NCBI RefSeq assembly: GCF_027947535.2
Contig: NZ_JAAGKO020000041.1
Coordinates: 1 to 64,000, forward strand
Direction of reading: 5' to 3'
DNA: 64,000 nucleotides
Origin: Streptantibioticus silvisoli
GTDB lineage: Bacteria > Actinomycetota > Actinomycetes > Streptomycetales > Streptomycetaceae
Part shown: in pieces, positions 39,651 through 48,386 of the stretch
Layout: each line of letters begins with the position of its first letter
Numbering within the stretch: the stretch's first letter is position 1
Made by a program: the position numbers and the translations under genes
Notes under the pieces: model-generated
The model's input: the letters and a program-made list of their open reading frames with translations, nothing else
What the model was told of the DNA's origin: nothing
Databases searched by the model: none

Positions 39651-40732
39651 GCGCCCACCTCGCGACAGGCCCGGTAGAAGTCCTTCCAGCCCGACCGCTC
39701 GCGCACCACGGACTCCAGGTACTCCCGCCAGACCACCCGGTCGGCCGCCGGATCACGGACCACCGCGCCGAGGATGCCGGCCGCCACGTCGGCGGCGCGC
39801 AACCGCCCGTCGCCGAAGTGCGCCGCCAGCGCCAGGCCGCCGGTGACCACCGAGATCGCTTCGGCGGTGGACAGCGTGCCGGACGGCGACTTGACCTTGA
39901 TCCGGCCGTCGGCGGTGATCCCGTCGCGCAGCTCGCGGAAGACGGTGACGACACGGCGGATCTCGTCGGCGCCGTGCGGCACCGGCGGCAGGTCGAGGGC
40001 GCGGCCGAGCTGCTCCACGCGGCGGGCGACGATGTCGACCTCGTCCTCCACGCTGGACGGCAGCGGCAGGACGACGGTGTTGAACCGGCGCCGCAGCGCG
40101 CTGGACAGCTCGTTGACCCCCCGGTCGCGGTCGTTGGCGGTGGCGATCAGGTTGAACCCGCGGACCGCCATCACCTCCTCGCCCAGCTCCGGGATCGGGA
40201 GGGTCTTCTCCGACAGGATGGTGATCAGACTGTCCTGCACGTCGGCCGGTACGCGGGTCAGCTCCTCGACGCGCGCGATTCCGCCGCCGGCCATGGCCCG
40301 CAGGACCGGGCCGGGCACCAGGGCGTCGCGGCTCGGGCCGTGGGCGAGCAGCTGGGCGTAGTTCCAGCCGTAGCGGATCGCCTCCTCCGGGGTGCCGGCG
40401 GTGCCCTGGACCAGCAGCGTGGAGTCGCCGCTGATGGCGGCGGCCAGGTGCTCCGACACCCAGGTCTTCGCGGTGCCGGGCACGCCGAGCAGCAGCAGCG
40501 CGCGGTCGGTGGCCAAGGTGGTCACCGCGACCTCGACGATCCGGCGCGGTCCCACGTACTTCGGGGTGATCACCGTGCCGTCCGGCAGCGCGCCGCCGAG
40601 CAGGTAGGTGGCGACGGCCCAGGGCGACATGTTCCAACGGGCCGGGCGCGGGCGGTCGTCGGCCGCGGCGAGGGCCTTGAGCTCCTCGGCGAATGCGTCC
40701 TCGGCGTGCGGCCGAAGGGCCTGTTCTGTCAT
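39647..40732 (-). CDS. MoxR-type AAA+ ATPase
   Basis: A 361-residue AAA+ ATPase: Walker A G83-V-P-G-T-A-K-T90, Walker B-like I-A-R-V-E-E-L, sensor 1 in L-I-A-T-A-N-D-R-D-R-G, and S-S-A-L-R-R-R-F as the arginine-finger region. MoxR proteins remodel partners through VWA proteins; here that partner is two genes downstream. ATG 40732 is the only sensible start. A RecA-NDp/PafBC-like promoter at 40845-40867 points at it, giving a leader of about 105 bases with a strong palindrome. Expression after DNA damage is inferred. Confidence 0.9.
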   Translation of the reverse strand: MTEQALRPHAEDAFAEELKALAAADDRPRPARWNMSPWAVATYLLGGALPDGTVITPKYVGPRRIVEVAVTTLATDRALLLLGVPGTAKTWVSEHLAAAISGDSTLLVQGTAGTPEEAIRYGWNYAQLLAHGPSRDALVPGPVLRAMAGGGIARVEELTRVPADVQDSLITILSEKTLPIPELGEEVMAVRGFNLIATANDRDRGVNELSSALRRRFNTVVLPLPSSVEDEVDIVARRVEQLGRALDLPPVPHGADEIRRVVTVFRELRDGITADGRIKVKSPSGTLSTAEAISVVTGGLALAAHFGDGRLRAADVAAGILGAVVRDPAADRVVWREYLESVVRERSGWKDFYRACREVGA

Positions 40733-40791
40733 GGCTGCCCCCAACGATGCGTGTGCGCGGTCAGGTTGGAATTCGGTACGACGAAATGCCC

Positions 40792-40815
40792 AGCGGGAAC
40801 CACGCGGTTCCCGCT
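40792..40815 (-). promoter_or_regulatory. Perfect palindrome in the MoxR leader
   Basis: AGCGGGAACC-ACGC-GGTTCCCGCT has perfect 10-bp arms and lies inside the predicted untranslated leader of the MoxR gene, followed by a looser GGGAACC/GGTTCC pair at 40824-40843. As RNA it would form a stable hairpin; as DNA it could be an operator. The spacing (GAAC-N6-GTTC) differs from the actinobacterial LexA box (N4). Confidence 0.55.
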
Positions 40816-40844
40816 CCAACCCCCGGGAACCGCCTACGGGTTCC

Positions 40845-40867
40845 ACCCTGCACCAGCCCTCTGACAA
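40845..40867 (-). promoter_or_regulatory. RecA-NDp/PafBC-type promoter for the MoxR operon
   Basis: On the minus strand: TTGTCAGAG, eight bases, CAGGGT. The damage-response motif is TTGTCRGTG-N8-TANNNT, so this has one change in each element and the exact spacer. It is back to back with the stronger copy at 40917. Confidence 0.6.
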
Positions 40868-40916
40868 TCCGTCCGAGATCGCACGTGACCGCAGGTCAGA
40901 GACGTTCCCGGGGCGA

Positions 40917-40939
40917 TTGTCAGTGGGCGCTCGTAGCGT
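40917..40939 (+). promoter_or_regulatory. RecA-NDp/PafBC-type promoter for the SWIM gene
   Basis: TTGTCAGTG (40917-40925), exactly eight bases, then TAGCGT (40934-40939): a full match to the LexA-independent DNA-damage promoter used by PafBC in actinobacteria. The ATG of the SWIM gene at 40947 falls at the predicted transcription start. Confidence 0.8.
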
Positions 40940-40946
40940 TGCGGGC

Positions 40947-42338
40947 ATGGAGGACACCGAAGTGAGGTGGTCGCCCGAGCAGGTGCTGGCGCTTGCTCCT
41001 GACGCCGCCTCGAACAAGGCCGGAGCGAAGCTCGGCGTGCCCGGTCCGTGGTCCGGCACGGGCACCTCACCCGCGGCCGGCGGGGCGGGCCCGTGGGTGT
41101 GGGGCGAGTGCCGGGGCAGCGGGGCGAAGCCGTACCGGGCGGTGGCCGATCTCGGGGGGCCGCCGGCCTTCCGCTGCACCTGCCCGAGCCGCAAGTTCCC
41201 CTGCAAGCACGCCTTGGGGCTGCTGCTGCTCTGGTCCCACCGGGACCCGGCGGCCGGCTTCCCCGCGGCGGGCGCGGACGCGGCGCCGGACTGGGTGCGC
41301 GAGTGGCGGGACGCGCGGTCGGCGGCCGGGGAGCGCAGGGCCGCCGCGACCGGGGAGAACGCGGCGGGGAAGGCCGACCCGCAGGCGGCGCGGCGGCGGG
41401 CCGAACGGCGGGCGAAACGGGTGGCGGACGGCGTCAGCGAGCTGGAGCAGCGGCTGGCCGACCAGATCCGCACCGGCTTCGCGGCCACCGGTCCGGCCGG
41501 CTGGCAGGTGTGGGACGAGGTCGCGGCCCGCATGGTCGACGCGCAGGCCCCCGGACTCGCCTCGCGCGCCCGGGAGTTCGCCGCCATACCGGGCTCCGGC
41601 GGGGACTGGCCGTCCCGGATGCTGGAGGAGCACGGTCTGCTGCACCTGCTGGCCCGCGGCCACCAGGCGGGCGACGCACTGCCGCGGGGGCTGGCCGCGA
41701 CCGTGCGTGCCCGGGTCGGTTTCACCACCGACAGCGCCGAACTGCTGGCCGGTCCCGCCGTTCGGGACCGCTGGCTGGTGCTCGCGCGGCAGGACAGCGC
41801 CGAGGGCAGGCTCACCACGCGCCGGACCTGGCTGCTCGGGGCGGAACTCGGGCGGTCGGCACTGCTGCTGTCGTTCGGCGCGGCGGGCCGGTCGCCGGAG
41901 CTGTCGCTGCCGGTCGGCCGCACGCTCGACGCCGAACTCGCCTTCCACCCCGGCGCGTCGCCCCTGCGGGCGGTACTCGGCGAACGGCACGGTGAGCCGG
42001 GCCCCGGCACGGTGCCGCCCGGGGTGCGGGTCGGCGAGGCGCTGGACGGGTACGGCCGGGCGCTGGCGGCGGACCCTTGGCTGGAGGGCTGGCCGGTGGT
42101 GCTGGCCGGCGTGGTCCCGATACCGGCGCCGACCGGCTGGCAGCTGTCCGACGCGGACGGCGGCGCCGCGCTGCCCGTCGACCCCCGGCGGCTCGGACGT
42201 CCCGGTCTGTGGCGGCTGGCGGCGACATCCGGCGGCGCGCCGGTCACCGTCTTCGGCTCACTGGGACACCGCGGGTTCACCCCGCTGACCACCTGGTCGG
42301 CCGACGACGCCGAGCCGGCCCAGGCCGTGACGCTGTGA
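40947..42338 (+). CDS. SWIM zinc-finger protein
   Basis: A 463-residue protein with a SWIM zinc finger, C77-T-C79-x6-C86-K-H88, at the position usual for bacterial SWIM proteins. A short linker and a long helical C-terminal region (about 125-460) with no named domain follow. SWIM domains bind DNA or proteins. There is no ribosome site, which fits a leaderless message starting at ATG 40947 from the promoter eight bases upstream. It pairs with the DUF5691 gene 79 bp on and faces the MoxR-DUF5682-VWA genes; these families recur together in actinobacteria as I recall. Confidence 0.88.
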   Translation: MEDTEVRWSPEQVLALAPDAASNKAGAKLGVPGPWSGTGTSPAAGGAGPWVWGECRGSGAKPYRAVADLGGPPAFRCTCPSRKFPCKHALGLLLLWSHRDPAAGFPAAGADAAPDWVREWRDARSAAGERRAAATGENAAGKADPQAARRRAERRAKRVADGVSELEQRLADQIRTGFAATGPAGWQVWDEVAARMVDAQAPGLASRAREFAAIPGSGGDWPSRMLEEHGLLHLLARGHQAGDALPRGLAATVRARVGFTTDSAELLAGPAVRDRWLVLARQDSAEGRLTTRRTWLLGAELGRSALLLSFGAAGRSPELSLPVGRTLDAELAFHPGASPLRAVLGERHGEPGPGTVPPGVRVGEALDGYGRALAADPWLEGWPVVLAGVVPIPAPTGWQLSDADGGAALPVDPRRLGRPGLWRLAATSGGAPVTVFGSLGHRGFTPLTTWSADDAEPAQAVTL

Positions 42339-42417
42339 CCCGCCCGGGGCCCGACCGCGCGGCAGGGGGATCAGAGGGAACCGGGGGCGCATGGGGATCA
42401 GGAGGAGGACAGGGAGC

Positions 42418-44325
42418 ATGAACGGGACGTACGGGACGGGCCCGGGACCGGGGACGGCGGCCGGGGGCGAGGTCGTCGACGGGGACGGCGGCGGGGCGAC
42501 CGGTGCGGGGGCGCCGGTCGGCGCGGGCCCGGTGACGCCGGTCGACAGCGTGCCCGGTGGGGGTGTGCCGGGCGGGGGTGCGCTGGGCCGCGCGGACACG
42601 GCGGCCGACGGCGGCGTGGCCGGCGAGGGCGCGCCCGGCGACAACGTGCCCGGTGCGGGGGTGCCCGGCGACAGCGTGGCCGGCAAGGGCGAAGTGCCCG
42701 GCGACAGCGTGCCCGGTGACTGGGAGTCGTTGCTGTCGGCGGCGTTGCTGGGGACGGACCGGCGTGGCGGGCCGGGCGGGGAGCGGGACGCGGCGGTGGC
42801 GTTGCTGGACGCGGCGGCGGTCGCCACGGTGCGGCGGCGGGCCGGGCTGCGCCCCGCGGTGAGCGCGGAGCACCCGGCACCGGCCGCGCCGGACACCCGG
42901 CCGCCGTTGCCGGAGCCGGCGGCGCGGCGGTTGGCGCAGTTGCTCAACGACCGTGCGGGGGCGGCCGGTTCGGGCGGTGGGCGGAGCAGTGCGCCGAGTC
43001 TGGCGGAGTTGCTGCCGCAGTGGCTGGCGGCGGCCAACGCGTACGGATACCGGCCGCCGCCCTCGTCGCTGCCCGGTCTGCTCGACGCCGCGCGGGCCAG
43101 GACCGACCTGCGCGCCGGCGCGGTGACGCTGGCCGGACCGCGCGGGCGATGGCTGGCCGGGCTGAACGCGGACTGGAAGTTCGCGCTGCGGTCCGGGGAC
43201 CACGGCGCCGCGGGGGACGCGGCGCAGGATCCACGGGCGGCACGGGCGTTGTGGGAGGAGGGGCTGTTCGCCGAGCGGGTGGCGCTGCTGTCCGCGCTGC
43301 GGGTGGACGATCCGGCGGCCGGGCTGGCGTTGCTGCGGTCCTCCTGGGGGCAGGAACGGGCCGAGGACCGGCTGCTGTTCCTCGACTCGCTGCGCACCGG
43401 ACTCGGCCCGGCGGACGAGGAGTTCCTGGAGGCGGCGCTGACCGACCGCAGTCGCAACGTGCGGTCCACCGCCGCGGAGCTGCTGTCCTGCCTGCCCGGT
43501 TCAGCGCTTTCCCACCGGATGGCCGAACGGGCCCTGGCCTGCGTCACGTTGGACCGTACGGGGGTCGGTCCGCGCGTGGTCGTCGAGGCACCGCGGGAGT
43601 GCGACGCGGGGATGGAACGTGACGGGGTGGTCGTCACTCCGCCGTCCGGGCGGGGTCAACGGGCCTGGTGGCTGGGGCAGTTAGTGGAGGCCGCGGGGCT
43701 GGGGGGCTGGGGGGAGCGGTTGGGTGGCCGGTCGCCGGAGCAGATCGTCGCGCTGGCGGTGGCGGACGGCTGGCGGGACGACCTGCACGGGGCGTGGTCC
43801 CGCGCGGCGGTGCGGCAGGGCGACGCGGAGTGGGCGCGCGCCCTGCTGGGTCCGCCGCCGTCCGTTCCGGCGTCGGCGGCGGTGGCGGGCGATCCGGCGC
43901 GGCTGCTGTCCGTACTGCCGGAGCACGAACGGGCGGCGTGGGTAACGGAGTTCGTCGCGGCGCACGGGCTGTCGGAGGCGTTCCGGATGCTGGGCGCGTG
44001 CGCGGTGCCGTGGGCCCGGCCGCTGGGGCGTGCGGTGATCGACGCGCTGGACATAGCCCGGGAGGCCGGCAGTTACCCGTGGAGCTTCAGCGGCGTCATG
44101 GGGCTGGCGGAACGCTGCCTGGACCCCTCCGACGCCGGCCGGCTCACCCCCTTCACCGCCGAGCCCTCCGAGGACGGCCCGCACGCCGCGCCCGGGGCGG
44201 CCGGCTACTGGACGGAGGCGTTCCGCCGCCTGGTCACCACGCTCCAGCTCCGCGCCGTGATGCACGCGGAACTGGCCGGCACGGACCTCGACGGGGCGGT
44301 GGCCGCCGTCCGTGGAGGGTGCTGA
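42418..44325 (+). CDS. DUF5691-family protein with a TTA codon
   Basis: A 635-residue protein. The first 100 residues are low-complexity Gly/Val/Pro/Asp (G-D-S-V-P-G-x-G-V-P-G units). The conserved part begins W-E-S-L-L-S-A-A-L-L-G-T-D-R, which I recall as the DUF5691 signature, and continues as HEAT-like helices with R-S-R-N-V-R-S-T-A-A-E-L-L. ATG 42418 has GGAGGAGG nine bases upstream. Leucine 422 is TTA (43681-43683), so translation should need the bldA tRNA. It is the second gene of the rightward unit. Function is unknown. Confidence 0.85.
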   Translation: MNGTYGTGPGPGTAAGGEVVDGDGGGATGAGAPVGAGPVTPVDSVPGGGVPGGGALGRADTAADGGVAGEGAPGDNVPGAGVPGDSVAGKGEVPGDSVPGDWESLLSAALLGTDRRGGPGGERDAAVALLDAAAVATVRRRAGLRPAVSAEHPAPAAPDTRPPLPEPAARRLAQLLNDRAGAAGSGGGRSSAPSLAELLPQWLAAANAYGYRPPPSSLPGLLDAARARTDLRAGAVTLAGPRGRWLAGLNADWKFALRSGDHGAAGDAAQDPRAARALWEEGLFAERVALLSALRVDDPAAGLALLRSSWGQERAEDRLLFLDSLRTGLGPADEEFLEAALTDRSRNVRSTAAELLSCLPGSALSHRMAERALACVTLDRTGVGPRVVVEAPRECDAGMERDGVVVTPPSGRGQRAWWLGQLVEAAGLGGWGERLGGRSPEQIVALAVADGWRDDLHGAWSRAAVRQGDAEWARALLGPPPSVPASAAVAGDPARLLSVLPEHERAAWVTEFVAAHGLSEAFRMLGACAVPWARPLGRAVIDALDIAREAGSYPWSFSGVMGLAERCLDPSDAGRLTPFTAEPSEDGPHAAPGAAGYWTEAFRRLVTTLQLRAVMHAELAGTDLDGAVAAVRGGC

Positions 44326-44819
44326 CGGACGGGGGCGGTTGCCCTTGCAGGGGCTGACGGGCGGAGGGCGTCGGGGCGGGAGCCGCTGTCCTTGCAGGGG
44401 CTGACGGGCGGGGGCGTCGGGGCGAGGACCGCTGTCCATCGGGCCCGCTCCCCCGAGGAACACCAGCACCGGCGGCCCTGCGCTGGGCACCGGCGTCCGC
44501 ACCGCACCGGCGCCCGCACCTCGCCGGAGATCGCGCATCGTCGCGCCCCCGCAGGGCCCCGCTGTCCGTACCCCCGGAGGAACCGGGCGTGGGCGCCCCC
44601 GGGAGCGGCTGCGGGTCCGCACCCTCGCAGGGACCGGCCGTCGGCAAGCCCGCAGGGCCCCACATCGGTGACCCCAGCAGGAACCGATGCGGGCGCAGAA
44701 GAACCCGTTGCCGCCCCCAAGAAACCGTTGCACTCCGGAGGGGTCGTCGCGCCTCCGGAGGGACGGGATGCGGAGGGAGCGGGCCGACCCCGGCCGGATC
44801 AGGCCGACCCCCGGCCGGA
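44326..44819. other. Gene-free stretch with 46-47 bp direct repeat
   Basis: Two near-identical units beginning CTTGCAGGGGCTGACGGGCG lie at 44344-44390 and 44391-44436; the first starts 19 bp past the DUF5691 stop. The remaining 380 bp are C/G-rich, with several GCAGG(G)-CC and CGGAGG echoes. The frames here are shadow-like and no gene is called. It separates the DUF5691 end from the convergent icmB end. Confidence 0.65.
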
Positions 44820-45227
<408 letters not shown>

Positions 45228-45864
45228 CACTGCCTCCATGCTTGCCTTCGCCGTGGTCGCCACCGGCACGCGTGAACGAACGTTATCGCCAGCTTCCCTG
45301 TCGCGCAGCCAAGGGCAGCACACCGAGTGCGAAATCACACGGCTGCCGCCGGTGACAACCGCCCCCGGGCGGCCGGACCGCGGGATCGGGCTTCCGCGCC
45401 GCCCGTTATCTCCCGGTCTCGCTCGCCCGGCGGACTGCCCGACGTCGGCGCCGGGCCTCAGCGAGTGCGGTCGGCGGCGCGGTCCGACTGGCACCGAAGG
45501 TCCCGTTCACCCATGTGATCACCCGACAATCGCAACGGCCGCCCCAAGCGACTGGCGACGTTCCCGGGAGCCCGCCGCGCGGCAGAGGCCCCGAAGACCG
45601 CCAGAACCTCCGCAGCCCCGGAATGCCGGAACGCCGGACGACCCGCCGGAGCCTCGGCCCCGGGACGCCGAAACCCACCGGAGCCGCCGCACCCCAGAAG
45701 CCCGGAACCCGGAACCCGGAACCCGGAACCCCGAACCCCGAACCCGGGAGCCCGCAGCCCCAGAAGCCCGAAACCCACCGGAGCCGCCGCACCCCCAGAA
45801 GCCGGAACCCCGAACCCGTGAACCCGCAGCCCCAGAAGCCTGGAACCCCGGAAACCGCCGGAGG
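45228..45864. repeat. Gene-free stretch with CAGAAGCCNGAACC repeats
   Basis: No convincing gene. From about 45650 to the pcrA stop there are degenerate repeats: CAGAAGCC(C/G/T)GAA-type units near 45695, 45755, 45797 and 45833, a run of CCGGAAC(C) near 45702-45725, and GAAACCCACCGGAGCCGCCG twice (45669 and 45769). The CAGAAGCCCGGAACCC unit has an inverse copy upstream of pcrA (48431-48446). Confidence 0.7.
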
Positions 45865-48354
45865 CTAGAGCTTTTCCACCGGCGCGTACCGCAGCAGCAA
45901 CCGCTTCGGTTTCTCGCCGCCGAAGTCGACCGTGGCCTCCGCGTTGTCACCGGCGCCCTTGACGCCGACGACCGTGCCGAGGCCGAAGGAGTCGTGGGTG
46001 ACGCGGTCACCGACGGTGAGGGCGACGACGTCGCGCTCCCGGGCGCCGGTGCGGCGGGTGGCGAAGTGGTTGCTGGTGCCGCGGCCGGTGGACAGCACGG
46101 AGGAGGCGGCCGACCGGGAGACGGAGGCCGCCGGGGCGGACGGGCCGGCGCCGGTGCGCTTCCAGTCGATCAGCTCGGCGGGGATCTCCTCCAGGAATCG
46201 GGACGGTGGGTTGTACGAGGGCTGGCCCCAGGCGCTGCGCATGGTGGAACGGGTGACGTAGAGCCGTTCGCGGGCACGGGTGATGCCGACGTAGGCGAGG
46301 CGGCGTTCCTCCTCCAGCTCCTTGGTCTTGCCGAGGGCGCGCATGTGCGGGAAGACGCCGTCCTCCATGCCGGTGACGAAGACGACCGGGAACTCCAGGC
46401 CCTTGGCGGTGTGCAGCGTCATCAGCGTGATGACGCCGCCGCCCTCCTCGTCGTCCGGGATCTGGTCCGAGTCGGCGACCAGGGCGACCTGCTCCAGGAA
46501 GTCCGCCAGCGATCCCTCGGGCTGGTCCTGCTCGAACTCCAGGGCCACGGCGGCGAGTTCCTGGAGGTTCTCGATCCGGGTCTCGTCCTGCGGGTCGGTG
46601 GAGTTCTGCAACTCCGCGAGGTAGCCGGTCTGTTCGAGGACCGCCTCCAGGACGACGGCCGGGCCGGCGCCGGACTCCACCACGGTGCGCAGCTCTTCGA
46701 GCAGGTCGTTGAAGCGCCGCACGGCGTTCAGCGACCGGGCGGCCATGCCGTACGCCTCCTCGACGCGGCGCAGCGCCTGCGGGAAGGAGATCTTCTCGCG
46801 CATCGACAGGGCGTCGATCATCGCCTCGGCGCGGTCGCCGATGCCGCGCTTGGGGACGTTGAGGATGCGGCGCAGCGGGACGGTGTCCTCGGGGTTGGAC
46901 AGCACGCGCAGGTAGGCGAGGACGTCGCGGACCTCCTTGCGCTCGTAGAAGCGCACGCCGCCGACGACCTTGTAGGGCAGGCCGACGCGGATGAAGATCT
47001 CCTCGAAGACCCGGGACTGCGCGTTGGTGCGGTAGAAGATCGCCACGTCGGAGGGCTTGGCCCGGCCGGAGTCGCTGAGGCGGTCTATCTCCTCGGCGAC
47101 GTAGGACGCCTCGTCGTGCTCGGTGTCGGCGACGTAGCCGGTGATGACCGGGCCCGCGCCGGCCTGGGTCCACAGGTTCTTCGGGCGGCGGCTCGCGTTG
47201 CGTTCGATGACGGCGTTGGCCGCGGTGAGGATGTTCTGCGTGGAGCGGTAGTTCTGCTCCAGCAGGATGGTGGTGGCGTCCGGGTAGTCCTCCTCGAACT
47301 GGAGGATGTTGCGGATGGTGGCGCCGCGGAACGCGTAGATGGACTGGTCGGCGTCGCCCACCACGCACAGCTCGGCCATCGCGTCGTCCGGGTCGGCGGC
47401 CGGCGGCGGCACGGCCGGGTCGGGCTCGGTGCTCGCGGGGGTGCCGACGAGTTCGCGCACCAGGGTGTACTGGGCGTGGTTGGTGTCCTGGTACTCGTCG
47501 ACGAGGACGTGCCGGAAGCGCCGCCGATAGTGCCCGGCGACGTCGGGGAACGCCTGGAGCAGGTTGACGGTGGTCATGATGATGTCGTCGAAGTCGAGGG
47601 CGTTGGCCTCGCGCAGCCGGGCCTGGTAGAGCGCGTAGGCCTCGGCGAGCTTCTTCTCGAACGGGTTCTCCGCCTGGGCGGCGAAGGTCTCCTCGTCGAT
47701 CAGCTCGTTCTTGAGGTTGGAGACCTTGGCGCTGAACGACTTCGGCGGGTAGTTCTTCGGGTCGAGGTCCAGGTCGCGGCAGACCAGGGCCATCAGGCGC
47801 TTGGAGTCGGCGGCGTCGTAGATGGAGAAGCTGGACGTGAAGCCCAGGTGCTTGCTCTCGCGCCGCAGGATGCGCACGCAGGCGCTGTGGAACGTGGAGA
47901 CCCACATGGCGTTGGCCCGCGGGCCGACCAGCTGCTCGACGCGTTCCTTCATCTCGCCGGCGGCCTTGTTGGTGAACGTGATGGCCAGGATCTGACCGGG
48001 GTGCACGTTGCGCGCGGCGAGCAGGTGGGCGATGCGGTGGGTGAGCACCCGGGTCTTGCCGGACCCGGCGCCGGCCACGATGAGCAGCGCGGAGCCGGAG
48101 TGCGTGACGGCGGCGCGCTGCTCGTCGTTCAGCCCCTCCAGCAGGGCGTCGGCGTCGAGGGCCGGGCGCGGGGCGCCGTCGCGGTAGTACGCGTCCCGCG
48201 GCGGAGGCGCGTCGAACCGGCCGCCGAACAGGTCGTGCGGCGCGTCGTCCGCGGCGTGGGAGTCCGCGTACTCGTGGTCGTCCGGAGGCGGCGGCGGGCC
48301 GTCCCCGGTCGGCTCCAGGGCGGCCAGGAAGCTGTCGTCGAAGAGGCTGCTCAT
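45865..48354 (-). CDS. pcrA: ATP-dependent DNA helicase PcrA/UvrD
   Basis: Superfamily 1A helicase of 829 residues used in repair and in clearing replication and recombination intermediates. It shows Walker A A-G-A-G-S-G-K100-T, motif III in G-D-A-D-Q-S-I-Y-A-F-R-G, motif V in T-L-H-T-A-K-G-L-E, and the C-terminal segment with V-T-H-D-S-F-G-L-G-T-V that binds RNA polymerase in PcrA. The first 70 residues are an acidic, Pro-rich extension. ATG 48354 lies a few bases downstream of a RecA-NDp-like promoter, so the message is nearly leaderless and damage-inducible by inference. Confidence 0.94.
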   Translation of the reverse strand: MSSLFDDSFLAALEPTGDGPPPPPDDHEYADSHAADDAPHDLFGGRFDAPPPRDAYYRDGAPRPALDADALLEGLNDEQRAAVTHSGSALLIVAGAGSGKTRVLTHRIAHLLAARNVHPGQILAITFTNKAAGEMKERVEQLVGPRANAMWVSTFHSACVRILRRESKHLGFTSSFSIYDAADSKRLMALVCRDLDLDPKNYPPKSFSAKVSNLKNELIDEETFAAQAENPFEKKLAEAYALYQARLREANALDFDDIIMTTVNLLQAFPDVAGHYRRRFRHVLVDEYQDTNHAQYTLVRELVGTPASTEPDPAVPPPAADPDDAMAELCVVGDADQSIYAFRGATIRNILQFEEDYPDATTILLEQNYRSTQNILTAANAVIERNASRRPKNLWTQAGAGPVITGYVADTEHDEASYVAEEIDRLSDSGRAKPSDVAIFYRTNAQSRVFEEIFIRVGLPYKVVGGVRFYERKEVRDVLAYLRVLSNPEDTVPLRRILNVPKRGIGDRAEAMIDALSMREKISFPQALRRVEEAYGMAARSLNAVRRFNDLLEELRTVVESGAGPAVVLEAVLEQTGYLAELQNSTDPQDETRIENLQELAAVALEFEQDQPEGSLADFLEQVALVADSDQIPDDEEGGGVITLMTLHTAKGLEFPVVFVTGMEDGVFPHMRALGKTKELEEERRLAYVGITRARERLYVTRSTMRSAWGQPSYNPPSRFLEEIPAELIDWKRTGAGPSAPAASVSRSAASSVLSTGRGTSNHFATRRTGARERDVVALTVGDRVTHDSFGLGTVVGVKGAGDNAEATVDFGGEKPKRLLLRYAPVEKL

Positions 48355-48363
48355 CGTCCACCG

Positions 48364-48386
48364 AGTCTAGGCGGCCGCACGGACAG
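48364..48386 (-). promoter_or_regulatory. RecA-NDp/PafBC-like promoter of pcrA
   Basis: Minus strand: CTGTCCGTG, exactly eight bases, TAGACT, against TTGTCRGTG-N8-TANNNT. Two mismatches lie in the upstream element; spacer and -10 fit. The predicted start is three to five bases before the pcrA ATG. Confidence 0.6.

Noticed and set aside
40792-40815. LexA (SOS) box in the MoxR leader
   Set aside because: The half sites GAAC and GTTC are six bases apart; the actinobacterial LexA box needs four.
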